From Candidatus Zixiibacteriota bacterium (lineage in GTDB: Bacteria > Zixibacteria > MSB-5A5 > UBA10806 > 4484-95), in assembly GCA_024231855.1 (NCBI GenBank), contig JAAEQD010000313.1, positions 1 through 43,254 on the forward strand: 43,254 nt of DNA. The letters run 5' to 3'. Numbering within the stretch: the first letter of the stretch is position 1; each line of letters begins with the position of its first letter. The notes beneath the pieces were generated by a model, which was not told the origin of the DNA, ran no database searches, and was given only the letters and a program-made list of their open reading frames with translations. Positions 23,644 through 32,355 of the stretch are shown here, in pieces. The translations under genes were made by a program, and so were the position numbers.

Positions 23644-26404
23644 TACTAAAATCTTCGGCAGAACTACCACTATTATTAATTAGCGCGAAGCAATCACCTC
23701 GGACAGGCGGCTGACCCTCGCCCCGAAAATAATTCACCAGATAAGTAACATCCGAGCCGATTACGGCGCAATCACCATTGGCATCTCCCGCCAGGAACGG
23801 GTCTGGAGGCGGATTAGCGCCCCGAAAATAGGCCACGAGATAGGTAACATCCGAACCGATGACAAGCCCGTCGCCATTAGCATCGCCGGGGAGAAAATCG
23901 ACAGAGGAGGTATCGAAAGCGACTTGAAAACACCAACTGGCCGAGTATTCCGTCCAGGAATAACCATTAGTCGCTTTAACTCTCCACCAGTACCAGTTGT
24001 CGGCAAGCGAATCGGATCCATAGGTAGTTGAGGCTATATTAGAATCGAGATCCACAATATTAGAAAATTGGTCATCAATTGCCAGTTCAAAAAGATATCC
24101 TGTCGCGTAATCAACGTGGGTCCACTCGAACCAAACATATGATGTATCCAGTTCGACGCTATCTTCCGGCTCTATAAGTGTCGGCTCGACTTGAAGTATT
24201 CTCTCGAGAAACATATCAAGACTGGTATCGGAACTAATAGTGAACTCGACGAATGTTGAATCATCGTAGCCGTTATGGGACGCGATAATGTCATACGTGC
24301 CAGCGGCAATATTGGGTATCGAGTATTGCCCTGATATATCAGTCGAGTCGGATAAACCGGAACCTATTATAGTAACAATTGTCCCATCGAGATTAACCGG
24401 ACTGTCGCTCAAACCTACGTAACCTGTTAGAGTGTATGATTGGCTTGTTACGTCTACTCCAAAGCGATCAGATAACGCCGATCTGTCTCCCCTGTCGTCT
24501 AATGCTGATACCTGGAAATAGTATATCCCTGGCGCGTATGGCCCAACCAGCAGACTATCCTGGTAAACATATTCGGCCAACTCCTGTGTCGATTGAAACG
24601 ATTCACATGGATAGATATCATCAATGTATATTCCTTCTTCGATAGTGTTCGAATCGGTCCAATAGCGGAACCTGATATCGACCTGTTGGCCGACGTAATC
24701 ATTGATATAATATTTGGCCAGAGTCCAACCTCCGGAATTACCGGTGATACCATATCCTTCATTGTGATTATTCGGATCGTAATCCGTAGAGAGGTTACCA
24801 TTCAGAGGCCACCAGGCTACGCCATCAGTCGATACCTCCACATAAGCATAATCCCAATCGGATTCGATCTCATACCACGTCCAGAATGTAAGAGTATCTC
24901 CGGGTTTAACCAGTAGACGTTCTTTCAGAATAGCGGTAGATGTATGATTGTCGCCCTGGCCGGAATACAGTGAGTAATTGCCGCTGTGTTCTCGATCAGC
25001 GCTCATTGTAAAGCTACTTAAATCGAAATCCGCGCCTGATTCGCAGTCCTGGGTAATTATCTGATAATCCGATTTTTCAATTACCCGATAACTTATCGCC
25101 GAGTTAAACGTGTCCGGTTCATCGGTGCTCCAGTTTAGATAGAACTGCTGGCCGATTGGTGCGGCAAGCGGCGAAATGATTTCCGGTACCTGCGGATCTC
25201 GCCGCTTATAAATTTCATACGCTTTATGCGAGTAATTAAGCATCACGGATATGTTTTCCTCCACCAGAACAGGAATCCTCTCCACCGGTGGCCAGAAATT
25301 ATCCGAACTATTTCCGATTTCGATGCACATAGCATATGTCTTCTTTTTTGATCGCTCTTCTCCATAACCCCAATCGGTGGCATTGCCGTTGGCATTATAA
25401 AATATCGTTTCCCAGGCGGTGCCCGGATCGTAGCCGAGCGTGTCTTCGGCATAATTGCCAAACAACTCCCAGTATAGACTCACGTCCTCATTGGAAACAC
25501 CATTATAACCCCATGGCCAAATAAGAAGATTACCATACGCGTGATAATTATTCACCCAGGCAAAATCGCGGCTTGATATAAAATTCATCATTGCCTGTAT
25601 TTCGGGTTCGGATGCCGGCGATGGACCACGATAAGTACTGGAATAGGTTTCTCCGGAAGATCCCGAACCGTCGTATCCCCAGAATTTAGTGTAATTGCGA
25701 TTGAGATCCACGCCATAATTGCCATCGCCGTTATCTCGGCGATTTTTCCGCCACATTCCGCCGCCGGATGGGTATGATTGACGGTTGTACTCATAACCGT
25801 CGGGATTGACTATAGGCAGAATGTAGAACTCGTTGTTATTGACCAATCCGGTGATTTCCGGATCGATGCCGTAACCCTCCGCCAACGTCTTTATGAATTC
25901 AGCGCATGTTTCCACGGTAACCGGCTCTCGGGCGTGATGCATAGCATTGATAAATATCTCCGGCTCGTCCTCATCAACATTGGGATTGTCCGATATTTTA
26001 ACCAACCAGAGGTCCCTGCCCTCTTCGGTCTGGCCGATGGATGTTTTACTCGTTACGATCGATGGATAATCATTCGACATGGAATCGAGAAGCGCTACAA
26101 CCTCGGAGTATACTCGAAAGCCACCCATTGTTGTACCGATTGGATAACGGCTCTGGTAAAAAGCGGTTAGATCTTCATGAACAATCTCAATAGGCAGCCC
26201 CAGGTTTTTTATTTTCTCAAAGGCCAAATCATCGGCGACGATTTCCACGTATTTTCCGGTCTCGAAGCCTGTAATTTCAAATATCGATAGTTGTTTGATA
26301 ATCTCTATATCAGTAGTGAAAACTTTGATTTGCCTGTAAGTTTCAGCCCGGATCGTTACGGTCATCAATATAGCAATAATTAATACTACCAGCTTCGCGC
26401 GCAT
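23636..26404 (-). CDS. Secreted M14 zinc carboxypeptidase with dockerin-like C-terminus
   Basis: A 922-residue protein; the signal peptide is MRAKLVVLIIAILMTVTIRA. The M14 domain (about 95-400) has zinc ligands His157 and Glu160 in MHHARE and His288 in NYHAYGNLLIWPWGY, substrate residues in VDLNRNYTKFWG, and the catalytic Glu362 in CIEIG. Next come a jelly-roll-like region (about 430-600, ending with GIYIDDI), a CarboxypepD_reg repeat (LTGYVGLSD..., about 675-745) and a fibronectin-like segment. Two dockerin-like repeats (GDANGDGLVIGSDVTYLVAY and GDANGDCAVIGSDVTYLV) lie near the end. It lacks the Cys tail of the kelch and beta-helix proteins. It should trim C-terminal residues of extracellular peptides. 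It is the first gene of a cluster with two kinases and a regulator. The ATG follows AGAGGATATC. Confidence 0.94.
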   Translation of the reverse strand: MRAKLVVLIIAILMTVTIRAETYRQIKVFTTDIEIIKQLSIFEITGFETGKYVEIVADDLAFEKIKNLGLPIEIVHEDLTAFYQSRYPIGTTMGGFRVYSEVVALLDSMSNDYPSIVTSKTSIGQTEEGRDLWLVKISDNPNVDEDEPEIFINAMHHAREPVTVETCAEFIKTLAEGYGIDPEITGLVNNNEFYILPIVNPDGYEYNRQSYPSGGGMWRKNRRDNGDGNYGVDLNRNYTKFWGYDGSGSSGETYSSTYRGPSPASEPEIQAMMNFISSRDFAWVNNYHAYGNLLIWPWGYNGVSNEDVSLYWELFGNYAEDTLGYDPGTAWETIFYNANGNATDWGYGEERSKKKTYAMCIEIGNSSDNFWPPVERIPVLVEENISVMLNYSHKAYEIYKRRDPQVPEIISPLAAPIGQQFYLNWSTDEPDTFNSAISYRVIEKSDYQIITQDCESGADFDLSSFTMSADREHSGNYSLYSGQGDNHTSTAILKERLLVKPGDTLTFWTWYEIESDWDYAYVEVSTDGVAWWPLNGNLSTDYDPNNHNEGYGITGNSGGWTLAKYYINDYVGQQVDIRFRYWTDSNTIEEGIYIDDIYPCESFQSTQELAEYVYQDSLLVGPYAPGIYYFQVSALDDRGDRSALSDRFGVDVTSQSYTLTGYVGLSDSPVNLDGTIVTIIGSGLSDSTDISGQYSIPNIAAGTYDIIASHNGYDDSTFVEFTISSDTSLDMFLERILQVEPTLIEPEDSVELDTSYVWFEWTHVDYATGYLFELAIDDQFSNIVDLDSNIASTTYGSDSLADNWYWWRVKATNGYSWTEYSASWCFQVAFDTSSVDFLPGDANGDGLVIGSDVTYLVAYFRGANPPPDPFLAGDANGDCAVIGSDVTYLVNYFRGEGQPPVRGDCFALINNSGSSAEDFSNE

Positions 26405-26470
26405 GATATCCTCTCTAACTTGTTTATTCTACTTCAATAATCAGGTAGTTTCAACACCTTTTATACTATC

Positions 26471-26498
26471 AATTTAAAGAAACAAGGACGATTGTCAA
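26471..26498 (-). promoter_or_regulatory. Putative promoter of the carboxypeptidase/two-component operon
   Basis: On the minus strand TTGACA (26493-26498), 16 bases, then TAAATT (26471-26476), about 66 bases upstream of the ATG at 26404. The TAAATT -10 is the same as in the promoter proposed for the kelch gene at 1605. Confidence 0.45.
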
Positions 26499-26629
26499 TA
26501 TTTTTTAGTCAGTTTGAGCTTAATATTTAATAAAATCGGGTCCGATTAATTACATTAATATTCGCATAGATTTAATTCGACAGTTATATCCCGGTTAAAA
26601 TCAAGTATCTGAATGGGGAGCAGTAACGA

Positions 26630-27427
26630 TTACGAGGATGACGGTTCTTGATATTCTCCAGACGCCAACGGATCGACTACATTTGCGCCAACCTCCTCGG
26701 TTAACTGCGTATCGGATTCGGCAGACATTTCAACCGCGTCGTCGGAATCGGATTTTTCCTCGAAAGCATGGGGATTTTCGCCGTTTCCGCCATCATTTTC
26801 ACCCGGCTTTATCAGTTTTAGAGACGGCAGTCCTTTATCATGTTCCTCAATCTCGGCCAGGGGCGGCAGGTGATCAAGGGCCGGTAGGCCAAAAAATTCA
26901 AGGAAAAACTCAGATGTTCTATAGAGAATAGGATTACCCGGAGCGGGCGATCTGCCATCTATTTGCAGAAGGTTTTTACTCAGTAGATTTTTAAGCACTC
27001 CCCCACAGTCTACTCCGCGAATCCGTTCGATTTCAGATCTGGTTACAGGTTGTTTATAGGCGATCACTGCTAATGCCTCAAGCGCGGCCGGTGAGAGTCT
27101 CTGGGTTCTTTCCTTAAGGTTGGCATGATTAATGTATTTATGAAATTCAGGAAGCGTGTACATCTTGTAGCCGCCGGCGACATTCTCGATCTTAAAACTA
27201 CGCCTTGAATTCAAATAATCATCATTAAGCTCGTCAATAATATCATTAACTGACGATTTCGAAATTTTAGCTGTTTTTGCCAATTGGGTCAGAGTAATCG
27301 GCTGGGCCGAGGCAAAGATTAGAGCCTCAACGACTCCTTTCTGATTTGTCAGTTCGAACTTTTCGACTGGAACGTTTTCAGTATCCTCAGCCAGGATATT
27401 GTCGGTGTTTTCAGCAAATTTATCTAT
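26630..27427 (-). CDS. scpB: Segregation and condensation protein B, with unusual start
   Basis: ScpB is the winged-helix subunit that works with ScpA and SMC in chromosome condensation. Family segments include VEALIFASAQPITLTQLA, ENVAGGYKMYT, LSPAALEALAVIAYKQPVTR, IERIRGVDCGGVLKNLL and PILYRTSEFFLEFFGL. After residue 190 an acidic, low-complexity tail of about 75 residues follows. The first canonical start in frame (TTG at 27283) would remove the essential first helix and has no ribosome-binding site. The frame is open to a TAA at 27466 but has no ATG, GTG or TTG. The best site is an ATA at 27427, 8 bases after AGAGG, which itself overlaps the preceding stop. CTG at 27394 or 27352 is an alternative. 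The gene call is firm, the start is not. Confidence 0.88.
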   Translation of the reverse strand: MDKFAENTDNILAEDTENVPVEKFELTNQKGVVEALIFASAQPITLTQLAKTAKISKSSVNDIIDELNDDYLNSRRSFKIENVAGGYKMYTLPEFHKYINHANLKERTQRLSPAALEALAVIAYKQPVTRSEIERIRGVDCGGVLKNLLSKNLLQIDGRSPAPGNPILYRTSEFFLEFFGLPALDHLPPLAEIEEHDKGLPSLKLIKPGENDGGNGENPHAFEEKSDSDDAVEMSAESDTQLTEEVGANVVDPLASGEYQEPSSS

Positions 27428-27438
27428 TTTAAAAACCT

Positions 27439-29058
27439 CTATTTTAAAAGTACCATTCTTCTGTTAGCTACCATATCGCCGATGTTCAATCTATAAAAGT
27501 AAACTCCGCTGGCGATATCGTTACTCGGAGTCCATTGCACACTATTCACCCCGGTTTGGGCTACGCCATCCAACCTCTCGATTAGCCGACCACCGAGGTC
27601 GTAAAACCTTATGTTATAATCTGATGGCTTCAAATTCCAGTGAAAAATTATATTACTTGATAAGTTAAAGGGATTCGGATAGTTCCCATCCAGGCTGAAT
27701 TCGGCCGGAGCGGAATCTTTACCGGCTGTAACTCCGACAATAATCGTATCCAGATAAGCATAATAGCGGTAGCACGCCGAATCTGACAATGTCCAGCTTT
27801 GATATCTCCAATTGACACATAATACTACTCCATCACAATCATCGAAATCTTCAACGGTCAGAGTGATATTCTGATTAGGTGGCACATTGTAGGTTGAAAT
27901 TTCTATCGGCTTATTGTTATAGATAGCGGCAATACATAAACCTTCAGGGCTTTGTATATCAGAACGAAAATCAATTATTAGATTAGTTTTCACTACTCCG
28001 GGATTACCAAAATAAACGTATGCTATTCCCAGATTCTCTATCGACTGAGGAGTTTCAATTACCTCAGTTGGATAAGAGTAGTGGCTTAAAGCGATCGGCA
28101 CGGAAACCGGATAGCTTTCTCCCTCGACGAAAAAGCCGGGTCGATAATTATGATGAGTGAAATAGTTCCAACCCGAGAAAATGGAAAATTCCTCATCTAA
28201 GTTTAATCCAAGCTCGCTGAGCGAAGTGGTTATGGCAGCCATTGAATTATCGAAATTAATAAGTTTTTCCCAGATCATTCTAATAATATTTACGCCATAG
28301 TTTTGCGACAAATACTCGGCGAAAATCCAGGCGCCGTATACATGCGCGCCTCCGGTTTGATAGATCGATCTATTTATTTTCGAATAATAATCATCAATAT
28401 AATAATAATGTTCATTTAAGCCGCTAAACACTCTATCCTCGGCCCAGACAGCGGTCAACTCATGCCACCAGGCGATATCCTCTTCGGTATACGTGCGGTA
28501 GGCCATCTGGACCGCGTGGAAATACTCATGGGCGCATGTGGCCATTAGAAAAGGTATTGGATTATCGGGGTGAGGTTCATTCCGTAAATCATTGCCGATA
28601 TAACTATAGGCCGCGTAAGCTAATCGTTCAGGATATTGCTCGGATCTAAATTCCGGAACAGTTAATCCTGTGATGGTTGTGACATAGATATCATATCTTT
28701 CATCGCCGCCAAAACCCTCATCGGACGGCGGATAGTCATATCCTAAAACATTTATGTAAATATGATGAGCCTCTTCGAGAAATGACGACATTCGGTTTAT
28801 ATAGTCAGGTACGCCGTCTCTTGGATTTATATCGACATCCGGATGAAATACCGCGTCTTCGCCTTCGGTAGTATAATGAATCAGGAAGTTATCAGTGCCA
28901 TAGGTATCGGGAAGTTCCGGACGCTCAAGCGCCATCGACGGCCAATCTTCGGCGCTTTTTACTGCCGTCAGCAGATCGCCGGTCGTGATCGCCATCGTTC
29001 CGGCTGACCACAACAACCAGATAAATATTAGCAGAAATTTATTAGATAGTTTCGGCAT
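27439..29058 (-). CDS. Secreted putative zinc metalloprotease with C-terminal sorting domain
   Basis: A 539-residue protein from the ATG at 29058, which lies inside the end of scpA (17-bp overlap). MPKLSNKFLLIFIWLLWS begins a signal peptide. The catalytic region has CAHEYFHAVQMAY (an HExxH zinc motif, about residues 177-181) with WWHELTAVWAED about 20 residues later, which may give the third ligand. This pattern and the N-terminal DTYGTDNFLIHYTTEGED fit the MXAN_6640-type family of putative metalloproteases. The C-terminal 85 residues (GNYPNPFNLSSNIIFHWNLK to RRMVLLK) form a type IX-like sorting domain. The function and substrate are unknown. It separates scpA and scpB, which are normally adjacent. 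Confidence 0.87.
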   Translation of the reverse strand: MPKLSNKFLLIFIWLLWSAGTMAITTGDLLTAVKSAEDWPSMALERPELPDTYGTDNFLIHYTTEGEDAVFHPDVDINPRDGVPDYINRMSSFLEEAHHIYINVLGYDYPPSDEGFGGDERYDIYVTTITGLTVPEFRSEQYPERLAYAAYSYIGNDLRNEPHPDNPIPFLMATCAHEYFHAVQMAYRTYTEEDIAWWHELTAVWAEDRVFSGLNEHYYYIDDYYSKINRSIYQTGGAHVYGAWIFAEYLSQNYGVNIIRMIWEKLINFDNSMAAITTSLSELGLNLDEEFSIFSGWNYFTHHNYRPGFFVEGESYPVSVPIALSHYSYPTEVIETPQSIENLGIAYVYFGNPGVVKTNLIIDFRSDIQSPEGLCIAAIYNNKPIEISTYNVPPNQNITLTVEDFDDCDGVVLCVNWRYQSWTLSDSACYRYYAYLDTIIVGVTAGKDSAPAEFSLDGNYPNPFNLSSNIIFHWNLKPSDYNIRFYDLGGRLIERLDGVAQTGVNSVQWTPSNDIASGVYFYRLNIGDMVANRRMVLLK

Positions 29059-29812
29059 AAAGCTCGATCGCGTCCTCAATTTTTAGTTCAGTCGGATAAA
29101 CCCATATTTTACTAAAATTCGTCGATTGCTTGATATTGATATGTCCCAGTCGCGAAAGCTCGAGGATGGCGATAAATGTCACTATCAGTACGGGACGACG
29201 GGGATCATCCTCGAAAAGCTGATAGAACTCGCAACCCTCGCTGTTATCTGACATTACTTTGGCGATTCGCTTGATCCTGTCCTCGATATGAATTTCTTCG
29301 GTTCTGACGTTGTGAACATTCTCGCGCTTGGCCCGTTCCAGAACCTCGCCGAAAGCGATCATCAAATTCGCGATATCTATTTTTCCCAGCACGTAGCTAA
29401 CTTCCGGTTCGGCAATCTCGGGGAAATCGCCGCGGCCCGATCGTATCGACCAATCGTTGCTGCGTTGGCCGAGATCCTCGGCGGCTTGTTTGAACTTTTT
29501 GTATTCCAGAAGCGCCGCCACCAGTTCGCTGCGCGGGTCGTCGATATCCAATTCCTCATCCTCGGGCTTGGGCATTAGCATCTGGGATTTGATTCTGATT
29601 AACATAGAAGCCATCAGGATGAACTCGCCGGCTATTTCCAGATCAAGTTCTTTCATGGCCTCGAGATAAGCCAGGTATTGGCTGGTAATTTTGGCAATAG
29701 GTATATCATATATATCAACTTCATCCTGTTTGATCAGGTATAGAAGCAGATCAAGCGGCCCCTCGAATGGCTGAACGCCATAGCCGAGGAGGTCTTCGGA
29801 GATTGTGATCAT
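29042..29812 (-). CDS. scpA: Segregation and condensation protein A
   Basis: A kleisin of 256 residues that bridges SMC heads. The N-terminus has the signature PFEGPLDLLLYLIKQDEVDIYDIPIAKIT, seen here as PFEGPLDLLLYLIKQ and VDIYDIPIAKIT; AGEFILMASMLIRIKSQMLM follows. The C-terminus (VTFIAILELSRLGHI) is the winged-helix end. I use the ATG at 29812, one base after the trpS stop; a TTG at 29824 inside trpS is possible. The end overlaps the metalloprotease gene. ScpB is encoded two genes downstream. Confidence 0.95.
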   Translation of the reverse strand: MITISEDLLGYGVQPFEGPLDLLLYLIKQDEVDIYDIPIAKITSQYLAYLEAMKELDLEIAGEFILMASMLIRIKSQMLMPKPEDEELDIDDPRSELVAALLEYKKFKQAAEDLGQRSNDWSIRSGRGDFPEIAEPEVSYVLGKIDIANLMIAFGEVLERAKRENVHNVRTEEIHIEDRIKRIAKVMSDNSEGCEFYQLFEDDPRRPVLIVTFIAILELSRLGHINIKQSTNFSKIWVYPTELKIEDAIELYAETI

Positions 29813-29813
29813 A

Positions 29814-30800
29814 TTACCAGTCAATTTTCATCGCCTTTCGGACTTCTGACATTGTTTGCGATGCTTTAGCGCGGGCGCGGTCTGCCCCATCTTTTAACAT
29901 ACTCCGTACTTTGTCAATATCTTTTTCGATCTCGACCCGTTTCTGACGGACCGGCATCATTGCTTTATTAAGATTCTCAGCCAGATTCATCTTGCAATCA
30001 ACACAGCCCAACTTGCCCGATTTGCATGGTTCGATGACTTCCTCGTGATTCGCGTTGTATATCTGATGCAACGAATACACCGGGCATATTTCAGGCCGGC
30101 CGGGATCGCCTTTGCGAAGTTTCTCCGGATCGGTAAACATCTTTTTAAGCTTGGCGGTCGTGTCTTCATCGGAATCGGCCATCTTGATATCGTTGCCGTA
30201 CGATTTGGACATCTTGCGCCCATCGGTGCCGCGTACCACGGCAAACGGCGTTAACAGTCCATCAGGTTCGGGGAACAGATCGCCATAGATATAGTTGAAC
30301 CTTCGGGCCACCTCACGTGTCAACTCGATATGCGGAAGCTGATCCTTGCCAACAGGTACGGCATTGGCCTGGTAAACCAGGATATCGGCCGCCTGAAGCA
30401 GCGGGTAACCGAGGAAACCGTAGCTGTCGAGTCCTAGCTCGTCGGCTTTTTCCTTATATGACGGTACCCGTTCCAGCCAGGAGGTCGGCGTTATCATCGA
30501 GAACAGCAGATGCAGTTCCGCGTGCTCCTTGACCTCCGACTGCACGAATATCGCGCTCTTAGTGGGATCGAGTCCCGCTGATAGATAATCTATCGCCAAT
30601 TCTTTCACACTATTTTTCAAACCTTCGGTTTCGTTGTAGCCCGATGTCAGAAAATGCCAATCTACGATGCAGCAATACATATCGTACTTGCCACCGTTTT
30701 GCAATTTGACCCAGTTCTTCAATGCCCCTTCGTAGTTTCCCAAATGAAGCCTGCCGGTCTCGCCGGTCGGCTGCATACCCGATAATAATATATCCGCCAT
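29814..30800 (-). CDS. trpS: Tryptophanyl-tRNA synthetase with a cysteine cluster
   Basis: A class I aminoacyl-tRNA synthetase (328 residues) that charges tRNA-Trp. MADILLSGMQPTGETGRLHLGN contains the HxGN form of HIGH; RKMSKSYGN is the KMSKS loop. The ATG at 30800 is preferred over an in-frame TTG at 30812. Four cysteines in EICPVYS, IEPCKSG and LGCVDCKMN give C-x19-C-x6-C-x2-C, which resembles the [4Fe-4S]-binding motif described for Thermotoga TrpRS. The gene heads the cluster with scpA, the metalloprotease and scpB, with 1-bp spacing or overlap. Confidence 0.96.
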   Translation of the reverse strand: MADILLSGMQPTGETGRLHLGNYEGALKNWVKLQNGGKYDMYCCIVDWHFLTSGYNETEGLKNSVKELAIDYLSAGLDPTKSAIFVQSEVKEHAELHLLFSMITPTSWLERVPSYKEKADELGLDSYGFLGYPLLQAADILVYQANAVPVGKDQLPHIELTREVARRFNYIYGDLFPEPDGLLTPFAVVRGTDGRKMSKSYGNDIKMADSDEDTTAKLKKMFTDPEKLRKGDPGRPEICPVYSLHQIYNANHEEVIEPCKSGKLGCVDCKMNLAENLNKAMMPVRQKRVEIEKDIDKVRSMLKDGADRARAKASQTMSEVRKAMKIDW

Positions 30801-30941
30801 TTTATCTATCAATACTCCCTGGAATGTTGATGTATAGCAATATAAGCGCGATAAATCAGCCCGATTGAATTGCTATATATAATATTAAACTCTGTTCGCT
30901 CAATAATAGTTTTCAGAATAATACCTCTCCCATTCGGTTAC

Positions 30942-31448
30942 TTATTCCATGAACAGATATCTTCTCCAGCTTCTATCTTTTACCCCGATGAAGTTCTTGA
31001 TGAACGTGATATGGTTCGGACGGCGAGGTATCCTCAGAAGTTTGAGTCCCGCCTGCTCCGGGGTTTTCTTTCCTTTCTTGTTATTACATCTGGCACAAGC
31101 CGCCACGAGGTTTTCCCAGGTATCCTTTCCGCCAAGGTTTCTTGGGATAATATGGTCGACAGTCATGTGCGTGCTGTTTAGGCCGCAATACTGACAAAGT
31201 CCGGCATCCCGTTTGATAATGTTCTTGCGGCTCAACATTATCCGCTTAAATGGTACTTTTATATACGCTCCAAGCCGGACCACCGAGGGTGCCGCTATGC
31301 TGGTCGAGACAGAGTGAACTCGTTGTCCATCAAGAGTTTCGATGATTTCAGCCCGGTCGAGGAACACCATGACGACAGCCCTTTTCACGGTACAGACCGA
31401 CAGGGGCTCGTAATTCTGATTTAAGACTAGTACATTACGAGAAAGCAT
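30942..31448 (-). CDS. HNH endonuclease family protein
   Basis: A 168-residue protein. The N-terminal VLVLNQNYEPLSVCTVKRAV is typical of a widespread bacterial HNH family. The HNH finger lies at residues about 85-125: LCQYCG, TVDHIIPRNLGGKDTWENLV, ACARCNNKKG, giving two CxxC zinc pairs plus the DH...N catalytic set. It is predicted to be a small metal-dependent nuclease; the family's cellular role is unsettled. It is not linked to a methylase or phage gene. It lies 141 bp upstream of trpS on the same strand and could be its own unit. Confidence 0.92.
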   Translation of the reverse strand: MLSRNVLVLNQNYEPLSVCTVKRAVVMVFLDRAEIIETLDGQRVHSVSTSIAAPSVVRLGAYIKVPFKRIMLSRKNIIKRDAGLCQYCGLNSTHMTVDHIIPRNLGGKDTWENLVAACARCNNKKGKKTPEQAGLKLLRIPRRPNHITFIKNFIGVKDRSWRRYLFME

Positions 31449-31838
31449 ATTCGGACACCAAAGCTATAATGTTTTCTCTCTTTAATTTACTACAAAGTCG
31501 AGATTTGTCAATTAAAAACTGGACAATACATGGACCGTTAGCGCCGCTTATAGGGCGGAAATTGGCTCATTTTTGGCGATTGTTCCGCTCTTCCCGCCCC
31601 CGGATCGAGGCAAGTTGTGATCCCTACATCTAATATTGGCCTGTCATACCCGTGAAAACGGGTATTGCGTTAATCCGTGTTGTCGGGTGGCCTCACCCGA
31701 CAACTTTGCGGTCGGATCGGGCGACCCAACCGCACGAGGTCTAAAAACTTGGGAAACAATTTAGGGCATTTGCAAGTAATAACTACATGTTGCCATATTA
31801 ACGCTTGACAATTTGACAAACTGGAATAATTTAAGGGC
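31449..31838. repeat. 390-bp intergenic region with three consecutive palindromes
   Basis: No gene is seen. Three hairpins lie close together: 31646-31665 (ATACCCGT, GAAA loop, ACGGGTAT), 31679-31704 (an 11-bp perfect stem GTTGTCGGGTG/CACCCGACAAC with GCCT loop) and 31707-31734 (TGCGGT...ACCGCA with inner GG/CC and TC/GA pairs). They lack T-runs, so they are not typical terminators. They look like REP-type or other dispersed palindromic repeats. A promoter follows at 31805-31832. Confidence 0.65.
31805..31832 (+). promoter_or_regulatory. Promoter of the rhodanese/DoxX operon, possibly leaderless
   Basis: TTGACA (31805-31810), 16 bases, then TAATTT (31827-31832). The ATG begins only 6 bases later, so transcription would start at or next to the start codon. 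Confidence 0.5.
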
Positions 31839-32354
31839 ATGAAAAAAACGGTAATCGAAGCAGTACTCCTCACGATTGTAGCCACGATCGTGGCGTTCGC
31901 GGTTAACGCCGTGTCCCCCAATGATATAGCGCTTGTCGGCACGTGGTATGACAACCGCGTTCAGGTCGAACTCGAAGTGCCTCCCTCCTATTACGAGGAG
32001 ATGGATACACTTCTGACGATGCATCAGGCCTTCACTCTTTGGAATGATGGGGCGATCTTTATCGATACGCGTGAACCGTATGAATTCGAGGAAGGCCATA
32101 TCCCCGGCGCTTTGAATCTGCCATTCGAGGAGTGGGATGATTACTGGGGTGATATCGAGCCGCTGCTTAAGACCGATGACGAAATTATCTGCTATTGCGG
32201 TGGGCTCGACTGCGAACTGTCGCTTTTTGCGGCCCGGGAGTTGATCACGATAGGTTATCCAAAAGCATATATATTTTTCGGGGGTATTCATAAGTGGGTC
32301 GGGGCCGACCTGCCTTTAGAGGTTGGCTGTGGCGACGAAGCGGAGGAACAGTAG
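31839..32354 (+). CDS. Membrane-anchored rhodanese-like protein
   Basis: A 171-residue protein. Residues 5-25 (VIEAVLLTIVATIVAFAVNA) are an N-terminal membrane anchor or uncleaved signal. Residues 60-160 form a rhodanese domain: FIDTREPYEFEEGHIPGALN, then ICYCGGLDCELS with the active-site Cys at about 120. Cys118 and Cys125 flank it, an unusual Cys-rich loop that could support disulfide or persulfide chemistry. It would act outside the cytoplasmic membrane. The DoxX/MauE-like gene follows after 1 base, so the two are surely co-transcribed and likely act together in extracytoplasmic thiol or sulfur chemistry. Confidence 0.88.
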   Translation: MKKTVIEAVLLTIVATIVAFAVNAVSPNDIALVGTWYDNRVQVELEVPPSYYEEMDTLLTMHQAFTLWNDGAIFIDTREPYEFEEGHIPGALNLPFEEWDDYWGDIEPLLKTDDEIICYCGGLDCELSLFAARELITIGYPKAYIFFGGIHKWVGADLPLEVGCGDEAEEQ

Positions 32355-32355
32355 T

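Noticed and set aside
23644..23670. A GTG start at 23670 for the GAF kinase
   Set aside because: It lies 35 bp inside the carboxypeptidase gene with no better ribosome-binding site; the ATG at 23643 forms the common ATGAATGA stop-start overlap.
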